This document shows, one piece after another, positions 18,658 to 26,772 of a DNA stretch of 64,000 nucleotides (positions are counted from its first letter, which is position 1; every line of letters begins with the position of its first letter). The notes below the pieces were generated by a model, which saw nothing but the letters and a program-made list of their open reading frames with translations, was not told the DNA's origin and did no database searches. This DNA comes from Candidatus Leptovillus affinis (GTDB lineage: Bacteria > Chloroflexota > Anaerolineae > Promineifilales > Promineifilaceae). The position numbers and the translations under genes were made by a program. The stretch covers positions 1 to 64,000 of the forward strand of contig JADIYP010000007.1 in the NCBI GenBank assembly GCA_016705235.1, in the 5' to 3' direction.

Positions 18658-18713
18658 GTGCGCCTCCAGGTTTAGCTGCCGCCATTTTATCAGGAGCTGC
18701 CAGAAAATGGTTC

Positions 18714-18762
18714 ATAATTGACAATTCGCCAGGGAGCATTGACAATTGCGCCCTGACCATTG
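18714..18762. repeat. degenerate 7-nt-period repeat (ACAATTG type)
   Basis: Seven consecutive heptamers can be read (ATAATTG, ACAATTC, GCCAGGG, AGCATTG, ACAATTG, CGCCCTG, ACCATTG). It lies between the divergent mannosidase and galT genes; the period holds though units have decayed. Confidence 0.55.
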
Positions 18763-18792
18763 GTCGTCTTATTTCACAACAGGAGAGCAACC

Positions 18793-19899
18793 ATGTCTTT
18801 CAATCCATTAGACCATCCGCACCGCCGTTTTAACCCGCTGACCGGCGAATGGGTCTTGGTGTCGCCGCACCGCACGAAACGGCCGTGGCAAGGCCAGGTC
18901 GAAAAAACCCCGCCCGACAAGCGCCCGGCTTACGATCCCACTTGCTACCTCTGCCCGGGCAACCAGCGCGCCGGCAGCGCCCAAAACCCCGCCTATAGCA
19001 GCACCTTCGTCTTCACCAACGATTTTGCCGCCGTCTTGCCGGATACGCCGGAAACTGGCGCGCCGGTCCACCCGCTGCTGCAAATGCAAAGTGTGCGCGG
19101 CACCTCCCGCGTGATGTGCTTCTCGCCGCGCCACGATCTTACGCTGCCGGAAATGGACCTGCCGGACATTCGCGGCGTCATTGATGTTTGGGCGGAACAG
19201 GTGGCTGAATTGGGGCAAACGTATCGCTGGGTGCAGGTGTTCGAGAACAAAGGGGCGATTATGGGCTGCTCCAACCCGCACCCGCACGGCCAGATTTGGG
19301 CGTTGGACGCCCTGCCCAATGAACCGTTTAAGGAAGACCAGCAGCAAAAAGCGTATTATGAACGGGAGAAACGGCCGTTACTCCTCGACATCCTCGATCT
19401 GGAACTGGCGCAGCAAGAACGCATCGTCGTGCAAAACGACCACTGGCTGGCTGTCGTGCCCTTCTGGGCCATCTGGCCTTTCGAGATTTTGCTCCTGCCG
19501 CGCCGCCACATCCTGCGCCTGCCCGATCTGGTAGACGCCGAACGCAGCGCCCTGGCCGACATCCTGAAACGCCTGTTGAGCAAATACGACAACCTCTTTG
19601 AAACCTCGTTCCCTTATTCGATGGGCTGGCACGGCGCGCCGTTTACTACGGCGCAAACCCCAACGGTTTCCACACCCGAAAGGCACGATCCCGCCGCTAC
19701 CAAACCCTTGGGGTCTAAAAATGACCATTGGCAGCTTCACGCTCACTTTTACCCGCCGCTCCTGCGCTCGGCGACCGTCAAAAAATTCATGGTCGGCTTC
19801 GAAATGCTCGGCGAAGCCCAACGCGACCTGACGGCCGAACAGGCCGCCGCCCGCCTGCGCGACCTGCCAGACATTCATTACAAACAGGCAGAAGTTTAG
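18793..19899 (+). CDS. galT: galactose-1-phosphate uridylyltransferase
   Basis: 368 aa from the ATG at 18793, with AGGAG 7 nt upstream. A Leloir-pathway enzyme swapping UMP between UDP-glucose and galactose-1-phosphate. Visible are the zinc cysteines in CYLCPGN (about 51-54), the catalytic HPHPHGQIW (from about His162) and the late HWQLHAHFYPP zinc/active region. Between HGAPF and DHWQLH there is an extra stretch of about 25 residues (roughly 285-309) whose DNA matches the window's CCCTTGGGG hairpin family; without it the protein would have the normal length of about 343. galK and galE lie 11-14 kb downstream. Confidence 0.94.
   Translation: MSFNPLDHPHRRFNPLTGEWVLVSPHRTKRPWQGQVEKTPPDKRPAYDPTCYLCPGNQRAGSAQNPAYSSTFVFTNDFAAVLPDTPETGAPVHPLLQMQSVRGTSRVMCFSPRHDLTLPEMDLPDIRGVIDVWAEQVAELGQTYRWVQVFENKGAIMGCSNPHPHGQIWALDALPNEPFKEDQQQKAYYEREKRPLLLDILDLELAQQERIVVQNDHWLAVVPFWAIWPFEILLLPRRHILRLPDLVDAERSALADILKRLLSKYDNLFETSFPYSMGWHGAPFTTAQTPTVSTPERHDPAATKPLGSKNDHWQLHAHFYPPLLRSATVKKFMVGFEMLGEAQRDLTAEQAAARLRDLPDIHYKQAEV
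19645..19719. repeat. hairpin-family repeat apparently inserted in galT
   Basis: The segment contains AACCCCAACGGTTTCC near its left side and ends with AAACCCTTGGGGTCT (19702-19716), identical to the right arm of the intergenic hairpins at 19976-19990, 31199-31213 and 33828-33842. It is 75 bp by codon boundaries and keeps the galT frame. Confidence 0.7.
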
Positions 19900-19907
19900 G
19901 GAAATCG

Positions 19908-19998
19908 TAACTGTTCAGGTTCCTCTGGCAAGACCCCAAGGGTTTGGTACCCAACTCATTCAAATTCTCAAGAGCAAACCCTTGGGGTCTGTATGGTT
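19908..19998. repeat. dispersed hairpin element (CCCCAAGGG family)
   Basis: Core inverted repeat AGACCCCAAGGGTTTG (19931-19946) and AAACCCTTGGGGTCT (19976-19990). The loop and about 20 bp on the left also resemble the copy at 33759-33848, so the repeated unit is near 90 bp. It lies between convergent genes and may end transcription in both directions, though it lacks a T-run. Confidence 0.8.
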
Positions 19999-20029
19999 AC
20001 GGGAAATCAATAAAATCGGGTCATGTTGC

Positions 20030-20086
20030 TGCGTGATGCGTGATAGCCCATCTTTCACGCATCACGCATCACGCCATCACGCCTCT
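20030..20086. repeat. TGATGCG heptamer repeat, inverted halves
   Basis: GCGTGATGCGTGAT on the left and repeated CACGCAT/CACGCCAT units on the right can pair as a hairpin. It belongs to the TGATGCG/CGCATCA heptamer family. Confidence 0.8.
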
Positions 20087-20102
20087 TTGCCCCCTCCTAC
20101 GA

Positions 20103-20855
20103 TCACGGCTGGCTGACATACCTTTCCAGCAGCACCCCCACCATCAAGAGTGAAAAGGCGATCAAGACCACGCCAACGGTCCAGAGGCGCAGCAAGCCGG
20201 CGGCCATCATCACCACCACCAACACAGCCAACCAGACCGTTACCAGGAAGGAACCACGCCGGCGATCCTGAAACGGCCGTTCATTCCACACCCTCAGCGC
20301 CAACCCGCCCAACAACCCTCCCAGACTCACCAGCAAAGCCAGCGCTGTGAGTTGGCCGCCTGTCAGCAGCGACGTATGCACCAGCCAGATGCCGCACGCG
20401 GCGTCCCGCGCCGGATACGGCGGGCTGCGCAGCACTGTAACCCGCGAGAGGATGAAACGGCCGTAAGCCGCATCCGCCGCCGTCACCGGCCAGGAAATTT
20501 CTTCCGCCTCCCCAGGTTCCAACGGAACCGTCGCCCGAAGTTCCCGCTTTAACGTCACAAAGCCATTGCTGATGTTCGCCCGCACCAGAAAATTCACCGG
20601 CTTTTCCGACCCGTTCTCCAGTTCGGCGCGCACAAAAGCAGTTTCCTCGGCCGTAATCAGCGCCGGGCAGCGCAAACTCCGCAACCGCTCATCCTGCCGG
20701 ATGGCCGAATCAAACAACGAGGCTTCCAAATTGGCCCAGACTGTGCCCAAAGCCAGCCACAACCCCACGCCAAAACCCAACCAAAACAACATCACACTCA
20801 CAATTTGCACGCTTTTTCTGCGCGCGCCGTCACCTTTTTGCAAAATGCTCGTCAT
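20103..20855 (-). CDS. hypothetical membrane protein
   Basis: 250 aa. One membrane helix near residues 17-40, a soluble stretch of about 100 residues with beta-sandwich character (ENGSEKPVNFLVRANISNG), and three more hydrophobic helices (about 162-182, 200-220 and 222-242). I recognise no family. The middle part looks like a small extracytoplasmic domain. It lies alone, convergent with galT and divergent from the LacI-type gene, with repeats on both sides. Confidence 0.65.
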   Translation of the reverse strand: MTSILQKGDGARRKSVQIVSVMLFWLGFGVGLWLALGTVWANLEASLFDSAIRQDERLRSLRCPALITAEETAFVRAELENGSEKPVNFLVRANISNGFVTLKRELRATVPLEPGEAEEISWPVTAADAAYGRFILSRVTVLRSPPYPARDAACGIWLVHTSLLTGGQLTALALLVSLGGLLGGLALRVWNERPFQDRRRGSFLVTVWLAVLVVVMMAAGLLRLWTVGVVLIAFSLLMVGVLLERYVSQP

Positions 20856-20890
20856 CTTTCCGTTACCTCTAACGCAAATTTTAGCATAAA

Positions 20891-20921
20891 GACCTGGCAG
20901 GTTTCGGAAATCTGTCAGGTC
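20891..20921. repeat. short hairpin
   Basis: GACCTGGCAG (20891-20900) pairs with CTGTCAGGTC (20912-20921) with one G-T mismatch. It lies upstream of the minus-strand membrane protein gene and has no T-run. Confidence 0.5.
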
Positions 20922-20936
20922 TGAATTGAACCTATT

Positions 20937-21052
20937 TGGTTCTTTAGGAACTCAGGGGGTTGACAGCCCCTGATGCTGATGCGTGATGCGTGACCAGAGA
21001 GGTTTCACGCATCACGTATCACGCATCAGACCAAACCCCATGAAATCCCAAA
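20937..21052. repeat. long dispersed repeat, left copy
   Basis: About 115 bp that recurs as the reverse complement at 32572-32680. Shared landmarks in order: GGTTCTT-AGGAACTC, GGGGGTTGACAGCCCC, a TGATGCG heptamer tract, ACCAGAGAGGTTTCACGCAT and CCCCATGAAATCCCAAAG. It carries no gene. Confidence 0.85.
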
Positions 21053-21070
21053 GACCCACCTATTTTATTC

Positions 21071-21099
21071 TTGACAAACGGCCGTGCATCGTTTATTAT
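21071..21099 (+). promoter_or_regulatory. sigma70 promoter of the LacI-family gene
   Basis: Perfect TTGACA (21071-21076), 17-bp spacer and TATTAT (21094-21099). The operator-like repeat starts 2 bp downstream, so repressor binding would cover the transcription start. An ACGGCCGT octamer lies in the spacer. Confidence 0.85.
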
Positions 21100-21100
21100 C

Positions 21101-21128
21101 ATGTTACCGTTCACATGACCGGTAACAT
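21101..21128 (+). promoter_or_regulatory. LacI-type operator, probably two overlapping sites
   Basis: ATGTTACCG (21101-21109) and CGGTAACAT (21120-21128) are exact inverted repeats 10 bp apart. The segment can also be read as two overlapping 16-bp half-degenerate copies of ATGTTACCGGTAACAT (21101-21116 and 21113-21128). Its place just after the -10 box suggests autoregulation by the adjacent LacI-family protein. Confidence 0.75.
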
Positions 21129-21162
21129 AGGGCGATTCCCACCGTCCTGGAGAAGAGGAAAA

Positions 21163-22176
21163 ATGGCTTCCCGTTCCCACGTAACCATCCGCGATGTCGC
21201 CGCTTTAGCCGGCGTTTCCCATCAAACCGTCTCCCGCGTTATCAACGGCAGCGAGCGCGTGCTGCCGGAAACCAAGGCGCGTGTGGAAGCCGCCATCGCC
21301 GAACTCGACTACCGCCCGAACGCCATCGCCCAATCGATGGCCAAAGGACGCTCCGGCATCCTGGCCTGTATCGCCCCCAATCTGACCGATTACACCTTTG
21401 CCAGCCTGATCAACGGCGCTGAAATCGAAGCGCGGCAGCATGGGTATTTTTTGCTTTCGGCTTCTGCGCCAGACGAAAACACGTTTGTAGCGCTGATGGA
21501 TGAGCTGATTACCAGCCGCCGCACGGAAGCGTTGATGGTGATTAATCCGTTTGCCGACGGCCGTTACACCCACCTCCCGCCTGACTTTCCCGTGGTTTTT
21601 GGCGGCGCGCGCCCCCGCGAAGACGCCACCAACTCCGTCGCCCTAAACGACGAAGCCGTAGGGCTGGCCGCCACTGACCACTTGCTCCAACTCGGCTACC
21701 GCGAAATCGGCCTCATCACCGGTCCGCTGGCCGAAGATTGCTCCCAGGACCGCTCGCTCGGCTACGAAACAGCCCTCCTGGCGGCCGGCATCACCCCCGA
21801 ACCGGCCTGGATTATCGAAGGCGACTGGTCGGCGCGCTCCGGTTATGACGCCCTGATGACTTTTTCGCGCATTGGCGACATCCCCGGCGCAATTTTCGCC
21901 CAAAACGATCTGATGGCCGCCGGCGTTTTGCGCGCCGCCCATGACCTCGGCCTGAACGTGCCGGAGCAATTAGCCGTTATCGGCGTCGATGATATTCCGA
22001 TGGCCGCCTATCTGGAACCGCCGCTCACCACCATCCGCCAAGATTTTTTGCAAATCGGCCGTGAAGCCGTCCGGTTACTCATCCACAGCCTGGAAGAACC
22101 AACCGCGCCGCGCCAACACCTGCGTTTACCCGCCGAGTTGATCGTTCGCCGGTCAACCGGTTTTCCCCTGGCGTAG
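21163..22176 (+). CDS. LacI-family transcriptional regulator
   Basis: 337 aa from the ATG at 21163, preceded by AGAGGA; the open frame upstream runs through the promoter and is not coding. The N-terminal helix-turn-helix VTIRDVAALAGVSHQTVSRV is canonical, followed by the hinge (about 45-60) and a periplasmic-binding-protein-like sugar domain with the usual late VIGVDDIPMAAYLEPPLTTI. It heads the sugar transport and galactoside genes, so it most likely represses them and itself until a sugar effector binds. Confidence 0.93.
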   Translation: MASRSHVTIRDVAALAGVSHQTVSRVINGSERVLPETKARVEAAIAELDYRPNAIAQSMAKGRSGILACIAPNLTDYTFASLINGAEIEARQHGYFLLSASAPDENTFVALMDELITSRRTEALMVINPFADGRYTHLPPDFPVVFGGARPREDATNSVALNDEAVGLAATDHLLQLGYREIGLITGPLAEDCSQDRSLGYETALLAAGITPEPAWIIEGDWSARSGYDALMTFSRIGDIPGAIFAQNDLMAAGVLRAAHDLGLNVPEQLAVIGVDDIPMAAYLEPPLTTIRQDFLQIGREAVRLLIHSLEEPTAPRQHLRLPAELIVRRSTGFPLA

Positions 22177-22331
22177 TCCATGGAACCCGGCAATTCAGCC
22201 ACGATGTCTTTTGTTGATAGGAGGAAGAGAAAGCGAATAGATTGACACAAATAAACCCCACCCAAATTTTCACGAGTCTGTTTGAAAAGTTTTCACAAAC
22301 CCATATCTCTAATTGGAGGAGAATGTAAACC

Positions 22332-23705
22332 ATGAGTAAAAGATTTTCCCTGTTATTTGTTTTGATGTTGGCCCTGGGTCTGCTGCTGGTCGCTTGCGGC
22401 GGCGAAACCACCGAAACGGCTGTCGAGCCGACCACCGCCCCGGCGGAAGTCGCCGCGCCCACCGAAGCCCCAGCCGCCGAACCGGCGATGGAAGAAGTGA
22501 CCCTGCGCTGGCGCACTCGCCCAGACAACCAGGCGGAAATTGACGTTTACCAGTCTGTGAGCGACGAATTGTCGAGCACGCTGGAAGGCGTCAACCTGGA
22601 ATATGAAGCGGGCGGCAGTGAAACCTCCAGCTACCAGGACGTATTGAAGACCGAACTGGGCGCGGGCACGGCTCCTGACGTGTTCTGGATTCCCGGAACC
22701 GACATAGCCGATTTTGCCACGCGCGGCCTGATCATGAACCTGCGTGACATGGCTACCGCCACCACTGGCTACACCGACGCCGATTTTTACCCCGGCCCGA
22801 TGTATCACCTGACCTTCAACCCGGAAACGGGCAACACCGGCGAAACGCTGTGGGGTCTACCGCGTGACGTTTCTACCTTTGCTTTGTACATCAACCTGGA
22901 CCTGCTGGCCGAATCTGGCGCGCCGGATCCGCGTGAATTGGCCGCCAATGGCGAATGGAACTGGGACAGCTTCATCGAAGTTGCCACAGCCATCAACAAC
23001 CTGGGCGACGACATTTATGGCTACGGCCAAAATGCGTGGTGGGGTCCGTATGGTTACTGGATCAATGCCGCTGGTGGTGGGTTCTTTAATGAAGATCGCA
23101 CAGCTTGTGCGTTGGATACCGCCGAATCGTTAGCCGGTTTGGAATTTGAACAGCGCATTTACCAGGAGTTTAACGTGGCTGTGCCTTATGGCGAAGACAG
23201 CGAACCGCCATTCCTGGCCGGTAAGGTTGGTATGTTCCAGAACGGCCGTTGGGCAACCCCCGGCACCCGCTCCAGCGCCAACTTCAACTGGGACGTTGTC
23301 GAACTGCCGGATGGTCCGGCTGGCCCAAGCAACTGGCTCTTCTGGGGCGCTTACGTCGTCAACGCCAACACCCAGCATCCTGAAGAAGCCTGGAAACTGG
23401 TTCAGGCTCTGACCACCGCCGACGTACAGGGTAAAATCGCCTCTTTGGGCGCCAATGTTCCCAGCCGCGTCAGCCAGGCCGCTTTGGATTCTTTCCTGAC
23501 CTATACGCCGCCGGCGAACAATCAGGCTTTCCTGAATGGTTTGGCCAACAATCCCGCCACCGAAGGTCCATTGTGGGCTGGCAACTGGCCGGAATTTGAC
23601 GCTGTGATGGGGCCGGCTGTAGCCGCTGTCTTAAATGGCGAAATGACCATCGACGATTATGCCGCCAGTATCTGCAACGAAGCCAACAAAGTTTTCAATC
23701 CGTAA
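22332..23705 (+). CDS. sugar ABC transporter substrate-binding lipoprotein
   Basis: 457 aa. A type II signal peptide ends in the lipobox LLVACGG (Cys at about residue 22), followed by an Ala/Pro/Thr/Glu-rich linker and a family-1 extracellular solute-binding domain. It captures an oligosaccharide or galactoside outside the cell and delivers it to the two permeases that follow. GGAGGAG precedes the start. A strong hairpin terminator between this gene and the permeases should give more binding protein than permease, a common pattern for such operons. Confidence 0.92.
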   Translation: MSKRFSLLFVLMLALGLLLVACGGETTETAVEPTTAPAEVAAPTEAPAAEPAMEEVTLRWRTRPDNQAEIDVYQSVSDELSSTLEGVNLEYEAGGSETSSYQDVLKTELGAGTAPDVFWIPGTDIADFATRGLIMNLRDMATATTGYTDADFYPGPMYHLTFNPETGNTGETLWGLPRDVSTFALYINLDLLAESGAPDPRELAANGEWNWDSFIEVATAINNLGDDIYGYGQNAWWGPYGYWINAAGGGFFNEDRTACALDTAESLAGLEFEQRIYQEFNVAVPYGEDSEPPFLAGKVGMFQNGRWATPGTRSSANFNWDVVELPDGPAGPSNWLFWGAYVVNANTQHPEEAWKLVQALTTADVQGKIASLGANVPSRVSQAALDSFLTYTPPANNQAFLNGLANNPATEGPLWAGNWPEFDAVMGPAVAAVLNGEMTIDDYAASICNEANKVFNP

Positions 23706-23721
23706 CATTTAGTAGACAGAG

Positions 23722-23749
23722 AAAGGGCGGGCTTAGGCCCGCCCTTTTT
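23722..23749 (+). terminator. intercistronic terminator after the binding-protein gene
   Basis: AAAGGGCGGGC (23722-23732) pairs perfectly with GCCCGCCCTTT (23737-23747) around a TTAG loop, ending in five T residues. As the permease start is 19 bp beyond, it probably attenuates rather than stops transcription. Confidence 0.85.
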
Positions 23750-23767
23750 GTAAATTGGAGTTTTCCC

Positions 23768-25453
23768 ATGACCGCTGCAACTGTTGGTTCACGCGAGAAA
23801 CAATCCCCGGAGTCTGGAGTGGATTTGTGGCTGCGCCTGGTGATGATCTGGCATGTGATTTTGGGCCTGGGCAGCCTGGGAGGCATCGCCTATGTGTGGG
23901 CGGGAGCCGACCTGGCCGATTGGGTGAAGATATTGGTTTCGGTGGCTTTGGGGTTAACGGCCGTTGCCTCCATCGTAGCCGTGAATGATATTAACGGCCG
24001 TAAACACCGCGGCCGCACCATTTCCCTGGCGGTCAACTATTTGGGTTTCCTGGTCGCATTTTTCGGCAGTTTGCACCGCATCGGCGTCTTCACCGGCATC
24101 GACTCGTTGGCCGACTCCTTTCTGCAAGGCTTGCCTTTCCTGATTTTGGTGTTTGCCGGTTTTTTCATCGGCACACTCACCGACCGCTACCAAAAACCGG
24201 CGACCCAGCGAGCGCTCAAACAGACCAGCAAAGCGATGATGATCGTTGCCGGTATTGCGTTTTTGCTGGCTGTGGGCATTCACAATGGTATTTTGGTTTT
24301 GCTGGGCAAACTGACCAACCCGGTCATTTTGTTAATGGTGGTGGTAACGGCCGTGTTCGGCCTGATGCTCTGGGCCATGTGGCGGCAGCCAAGCGCCGAA
24401 GCGATGAACGCCACCAACGCCGACAACGAAATGCTCAGCGGCTACCTGTTTTTATCGCCCAATTTGCTTGGGTTCCTTTTCTTTTTTGCCGGGCCGCTGC
24501 TCCTGTCGCTGTATGTTAGCTTCACCAACTGGGATGCGTTTGGCACCAAAGATTGGGTGGGGCTGGCAAATTACGGCCGTATCGTCAACATCGACGTCGC
24601 CCGCCTCAACACCATCACCCAACTTGCCAGCGAAGCCATCGACGTTACCGTCTACGACGAACTGACCCGCTTCGAGATATTTGGCAAAAGCTACATCGTC
24701 GGCGCCCAGGACAAACTTTTCTGGCTTTCCCTGCGCAACACCCTCACCTTTGTGCTGCTGTCTGTGCCGCTCAGCGTCATTCCGGCCTTATTCCTCTCCA
24801 ACCTGCTCAACAGCAAAATAGCCGGCATGAAATTTTTCCGGGCCGTCTATTTTTTGCCCAGCGTCGCGGCCGTCGTCGGCATCGCTCTCGTCTGGCAGTG
24901 GTTGTTCAACGCCACCATCGGTTACATCAACTACTTCATCACCGTGATGGTCGATTTTCTCAACAGCGTCGGCGGCTCATTTTTCGACCCCCAAATTCGC
25001 TGGTTGTCCGACAGCAATACCGCCTTGCTGGCGGTGGTCATCGTCGCCGCCTGGCAGTGGATGGGTTTCAACACCGTCCTGTTTCTGGCCGGTTTGCAAA
25101 ATATCCCGCGCTCGCTTTACGAAGCGGCCACAGTTGATGGCGCCAATTCCTGGCAGCAGTTTTGGAAAGTCACCCTGCCGCTGCTGGCCCCCACCACCTT
25201 CTTTGTCATTACGACCACCACCATTCAGGCCATGCAGATTTTCGAGCAGGTATTTATTTTGATTCCCACCAATCCGGCCGGACCCAACAACTCCACGCTT
25301 ACCCTGGTGCTCTACCTGTACCAAAAAGGGTTCCAACGCTTCGAGCAGGGCTATGCTTCGGCCATTGCCTGGGTCTTATTTGTCATCATCTTTGGCGCGA
25401 CCCTTTTCCAATTCCAACGCCAACGCGCCAGTGGTTCGTCGTATGATGCGTAA
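23768..25453 (+). CDS. sugar ABC transporter permease, MalF type, with extra N-terminal membrane region
   Basis: 561 aa, far longer than the usual 290-330. The C-terminal part (from about residue 225, SGYLFLSPNLLGFLFFF) is a standard permease with six helices and the EAA loop YEAATVDGANSWQQFWKVTLP, which docks an ATPase. The first 215 residues add about six hydrophobic helices of unknown function (for example LPFLILVFAGFFIGTLTD), perhaps from an accessory membrane protein. No ATP-binding subunit is encoded nearby, so a shared MsiK-type ATPase elsewhere is expected. Confidence 0.9.
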   Translation: MTAATVGSREKQSPESGVDLWLRLVMIWHVILGLGSLGGIAYVWAGADLADWVKILVSVALGLTAVASIVAVNDINGRKHRGRTISLAVNYLGFLVAFFGSLHRIGVFTGIDSLADSFLQGLPFLILVFAGFFIGTLTDRYQKPATQRALKQTSKAMMIVAGIAFLLAVGIHNGILVLLGKLTNPVILLMVVVTAVFGLMLWAMWRQPSAEAMNATNADNEMLSGYLFLSPNLLGFLFFFAGPLLLSLYVSFTNWDAFGTKDWVGLANYGRIVNIDVARLNTITQLASEAIDVTVYDELTRFEIFGKSYIVGAQDKLFWLSLRNTLTFVLLSVPLSVIPALFLSNLLNSKIAGMKFFRAVYFLPSVAAVVGIALVWQWLFNATIGYINYFITVMVDFLNSVGGSFFDPQIRWLSDSNTALLAVVIVAAWQWMGFNTVLFLAGLQNIPRSLYEAATVDGANSWQQFWKVTLPLLAPTTFFVITTTTIQAMQIFEQVFILIPTNPAGPNNSTLTLVLYLYQKGFQRFEQGYASAIAWVLFVIIFGATLFQFQRQRASGSSYDA

Positions 25454-25501
25454 TCGGGGAAATTCATCTGTTACCCGTTTGCCCACAGCAGGAAACCTAC
25501 C

Positions 25502-26716
25502 ATGAAATCTTACAGACTGACCGAAACTCTCAAAAAATTTCTGATTTACGCGGTGCTGATCATATTTGCTTTCGTGATGATCTTTCCGTTTTTGTACATG
25601 CTCACCACGTCGTTTAAGCTGCCCAAAGACACGTTTCGCTACCCGCCTCGGCTGCTGCCCCGCGACGCCCTGACGATGGAAGTGGCAGGTTTTGACGACC
25701 CGCTGCCGTTGTATTATGTGACGGTAGACGGCCGTGAGGAACAATTTGTCCTCATCGAAAGCAACATCCGCACTGGCGTCTACGCCGACCCCAACAACCC
25801 GGACGTAACCGTCGAACTGCCGGTGAGCGAGGTAGAGCCGCGCGGCGGCTTCACCAACCAGGAGGCCATCACCGTAGCCGGCGAAGAGCAAAAATTGTGG
25901 GATGTCCTGGTCAACGGCGAAATCGTGCCCATGATCCAGGTCAGCCAGACAGCGCTCGGCCGTTTCGCCGACCCCAACGACCTCTCCCGCGAAGTGCTGC
26001 AAAACGTACGTCTCAGCCAGCCCGTGGAAGAGCTATCTGCCCACCCACAGAATTACAACGAAGTGGTAGATTTACAGGGCATGGATCGCAGCCTTTCCAA
26101 CACCGCCCTGGTTACAATTCTGGTGGTTTCAGGACAGCTCATCACGTCTATTCTCGGTGGTTACGCTTTTGCCCGCCTCAGATTCCCCGGCCGCGACAAG
26201 CTGTTTGTGGTTTATCTGGGCACAATCATGATTCCCTTTGTGGTGCTAATTACGCCGCTCTACCAATTGATGGTCACCATTGGCTGGGTAGACAAGTTGG
26301 CGGCGCTGATTGTGCCCTGGATTTTTACGGCGTACGGCACATTCTTAATGCGCCAGTTTTTCATCACCATCCCCAAAGAAATTGAAGAAGCGGCCCTGAT
26401 TGATGGCGCCTCGCGGCTGGAAATATTGCTGCGCATTTTTATTCCCGCCAGCACGCCGGCCCTGGCCACCCTGGCTACATTCACCTTCTTGTATGCCTGG
26501 AACAGCTTTTTCTGGCCGTTGGTAGTAATCAACACCGGCAACGTGGAAAACCACGTCCTGACTCTTTCGCTCAATGTTTTGCGCGGGCGGGCCTCCGACA
26601 GCCCTAACCTGATTCTGGCCGGCGCGGCCATCGCCATTTTGCCGCCGATGATTATCTTTATATTCGGCCAGCGTTTCTTTGTAGAAAGCGCCACGAGCAG
26701 CGGCGTAAAAGGCTAA
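25502..26716 (+). CDS. sugar ABC transporter permease, MalG type
   Basis: 404 aa, against about 280 normally. The first helix (about 17-38) is separated from the rest by an extracytoplasmic insertion of roughly 140 residues (about 45-190), beta-rich and acidic. The standard five-helix permease follows, with the EAA loop EEAALIDGASRLEILLRIFIP. MalF-type proteins often carry a large periplasmic loop; finding one in the MalG position is less usual. It pairs with the preceding permease. Confidence 0.9.
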   Translation: MKSYRLTETLKKFLIYAVLIIFAFVMIFPFLYMLTTSFKLPKDTFRYPPRLLPRDALTMEVAGFDDPLPLYYVTVDGREEQFVLIESNIRTGVYADPNNPDVTVELPVSEVEPRGGFTNQEAITVAGEEQKLWDVLVNGEIVPMIQVSQTALGRFADPNDLSREVLQNVRLSQPVEELSAHPQNYNEVVDLQGMDRSLSNTALVTILVVSGQLITSILGGYAFARLRFPGRDKLFVVYLGTIMIPFVVLITPLYQLMVTIGWVDKLAALIVPWIFTAYGTFLMRQFFITIPKEIEEAALIDGASRLEILLRIFIPASTPALATLATFTFLYAWNSFFWPLVVINTGNVENHVLTLSLNVLRGRASDSPNLILAGAAIAILPPMIIFIFGQRFFVESATSSGVKG

Positions 26717-26772
26717 TCAATTGACGATTGTCGATTCAGGCTCACAAATCGCAAATCATAAATCGCAAATCA
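26717..26772. repeat. 8-unit heptanucleotide tract
   Basis: Eight consecutive 7-nt units (TCAATTG, ACGATTG, TCGATTC, AGGCTCA, CAAATCG, CAAATCA, TAAATCG, CAAATCA). Two unit families are joined in phase. The A of the next gene's ATG start is the last base of the tract. Confidence 0.8.

Noticed and set aside
21061..21162. Upstream extension of the LacI reading frame to 20983
   Set aside because: That part covers the dispersed repeat, a consensus promoter and the operator.
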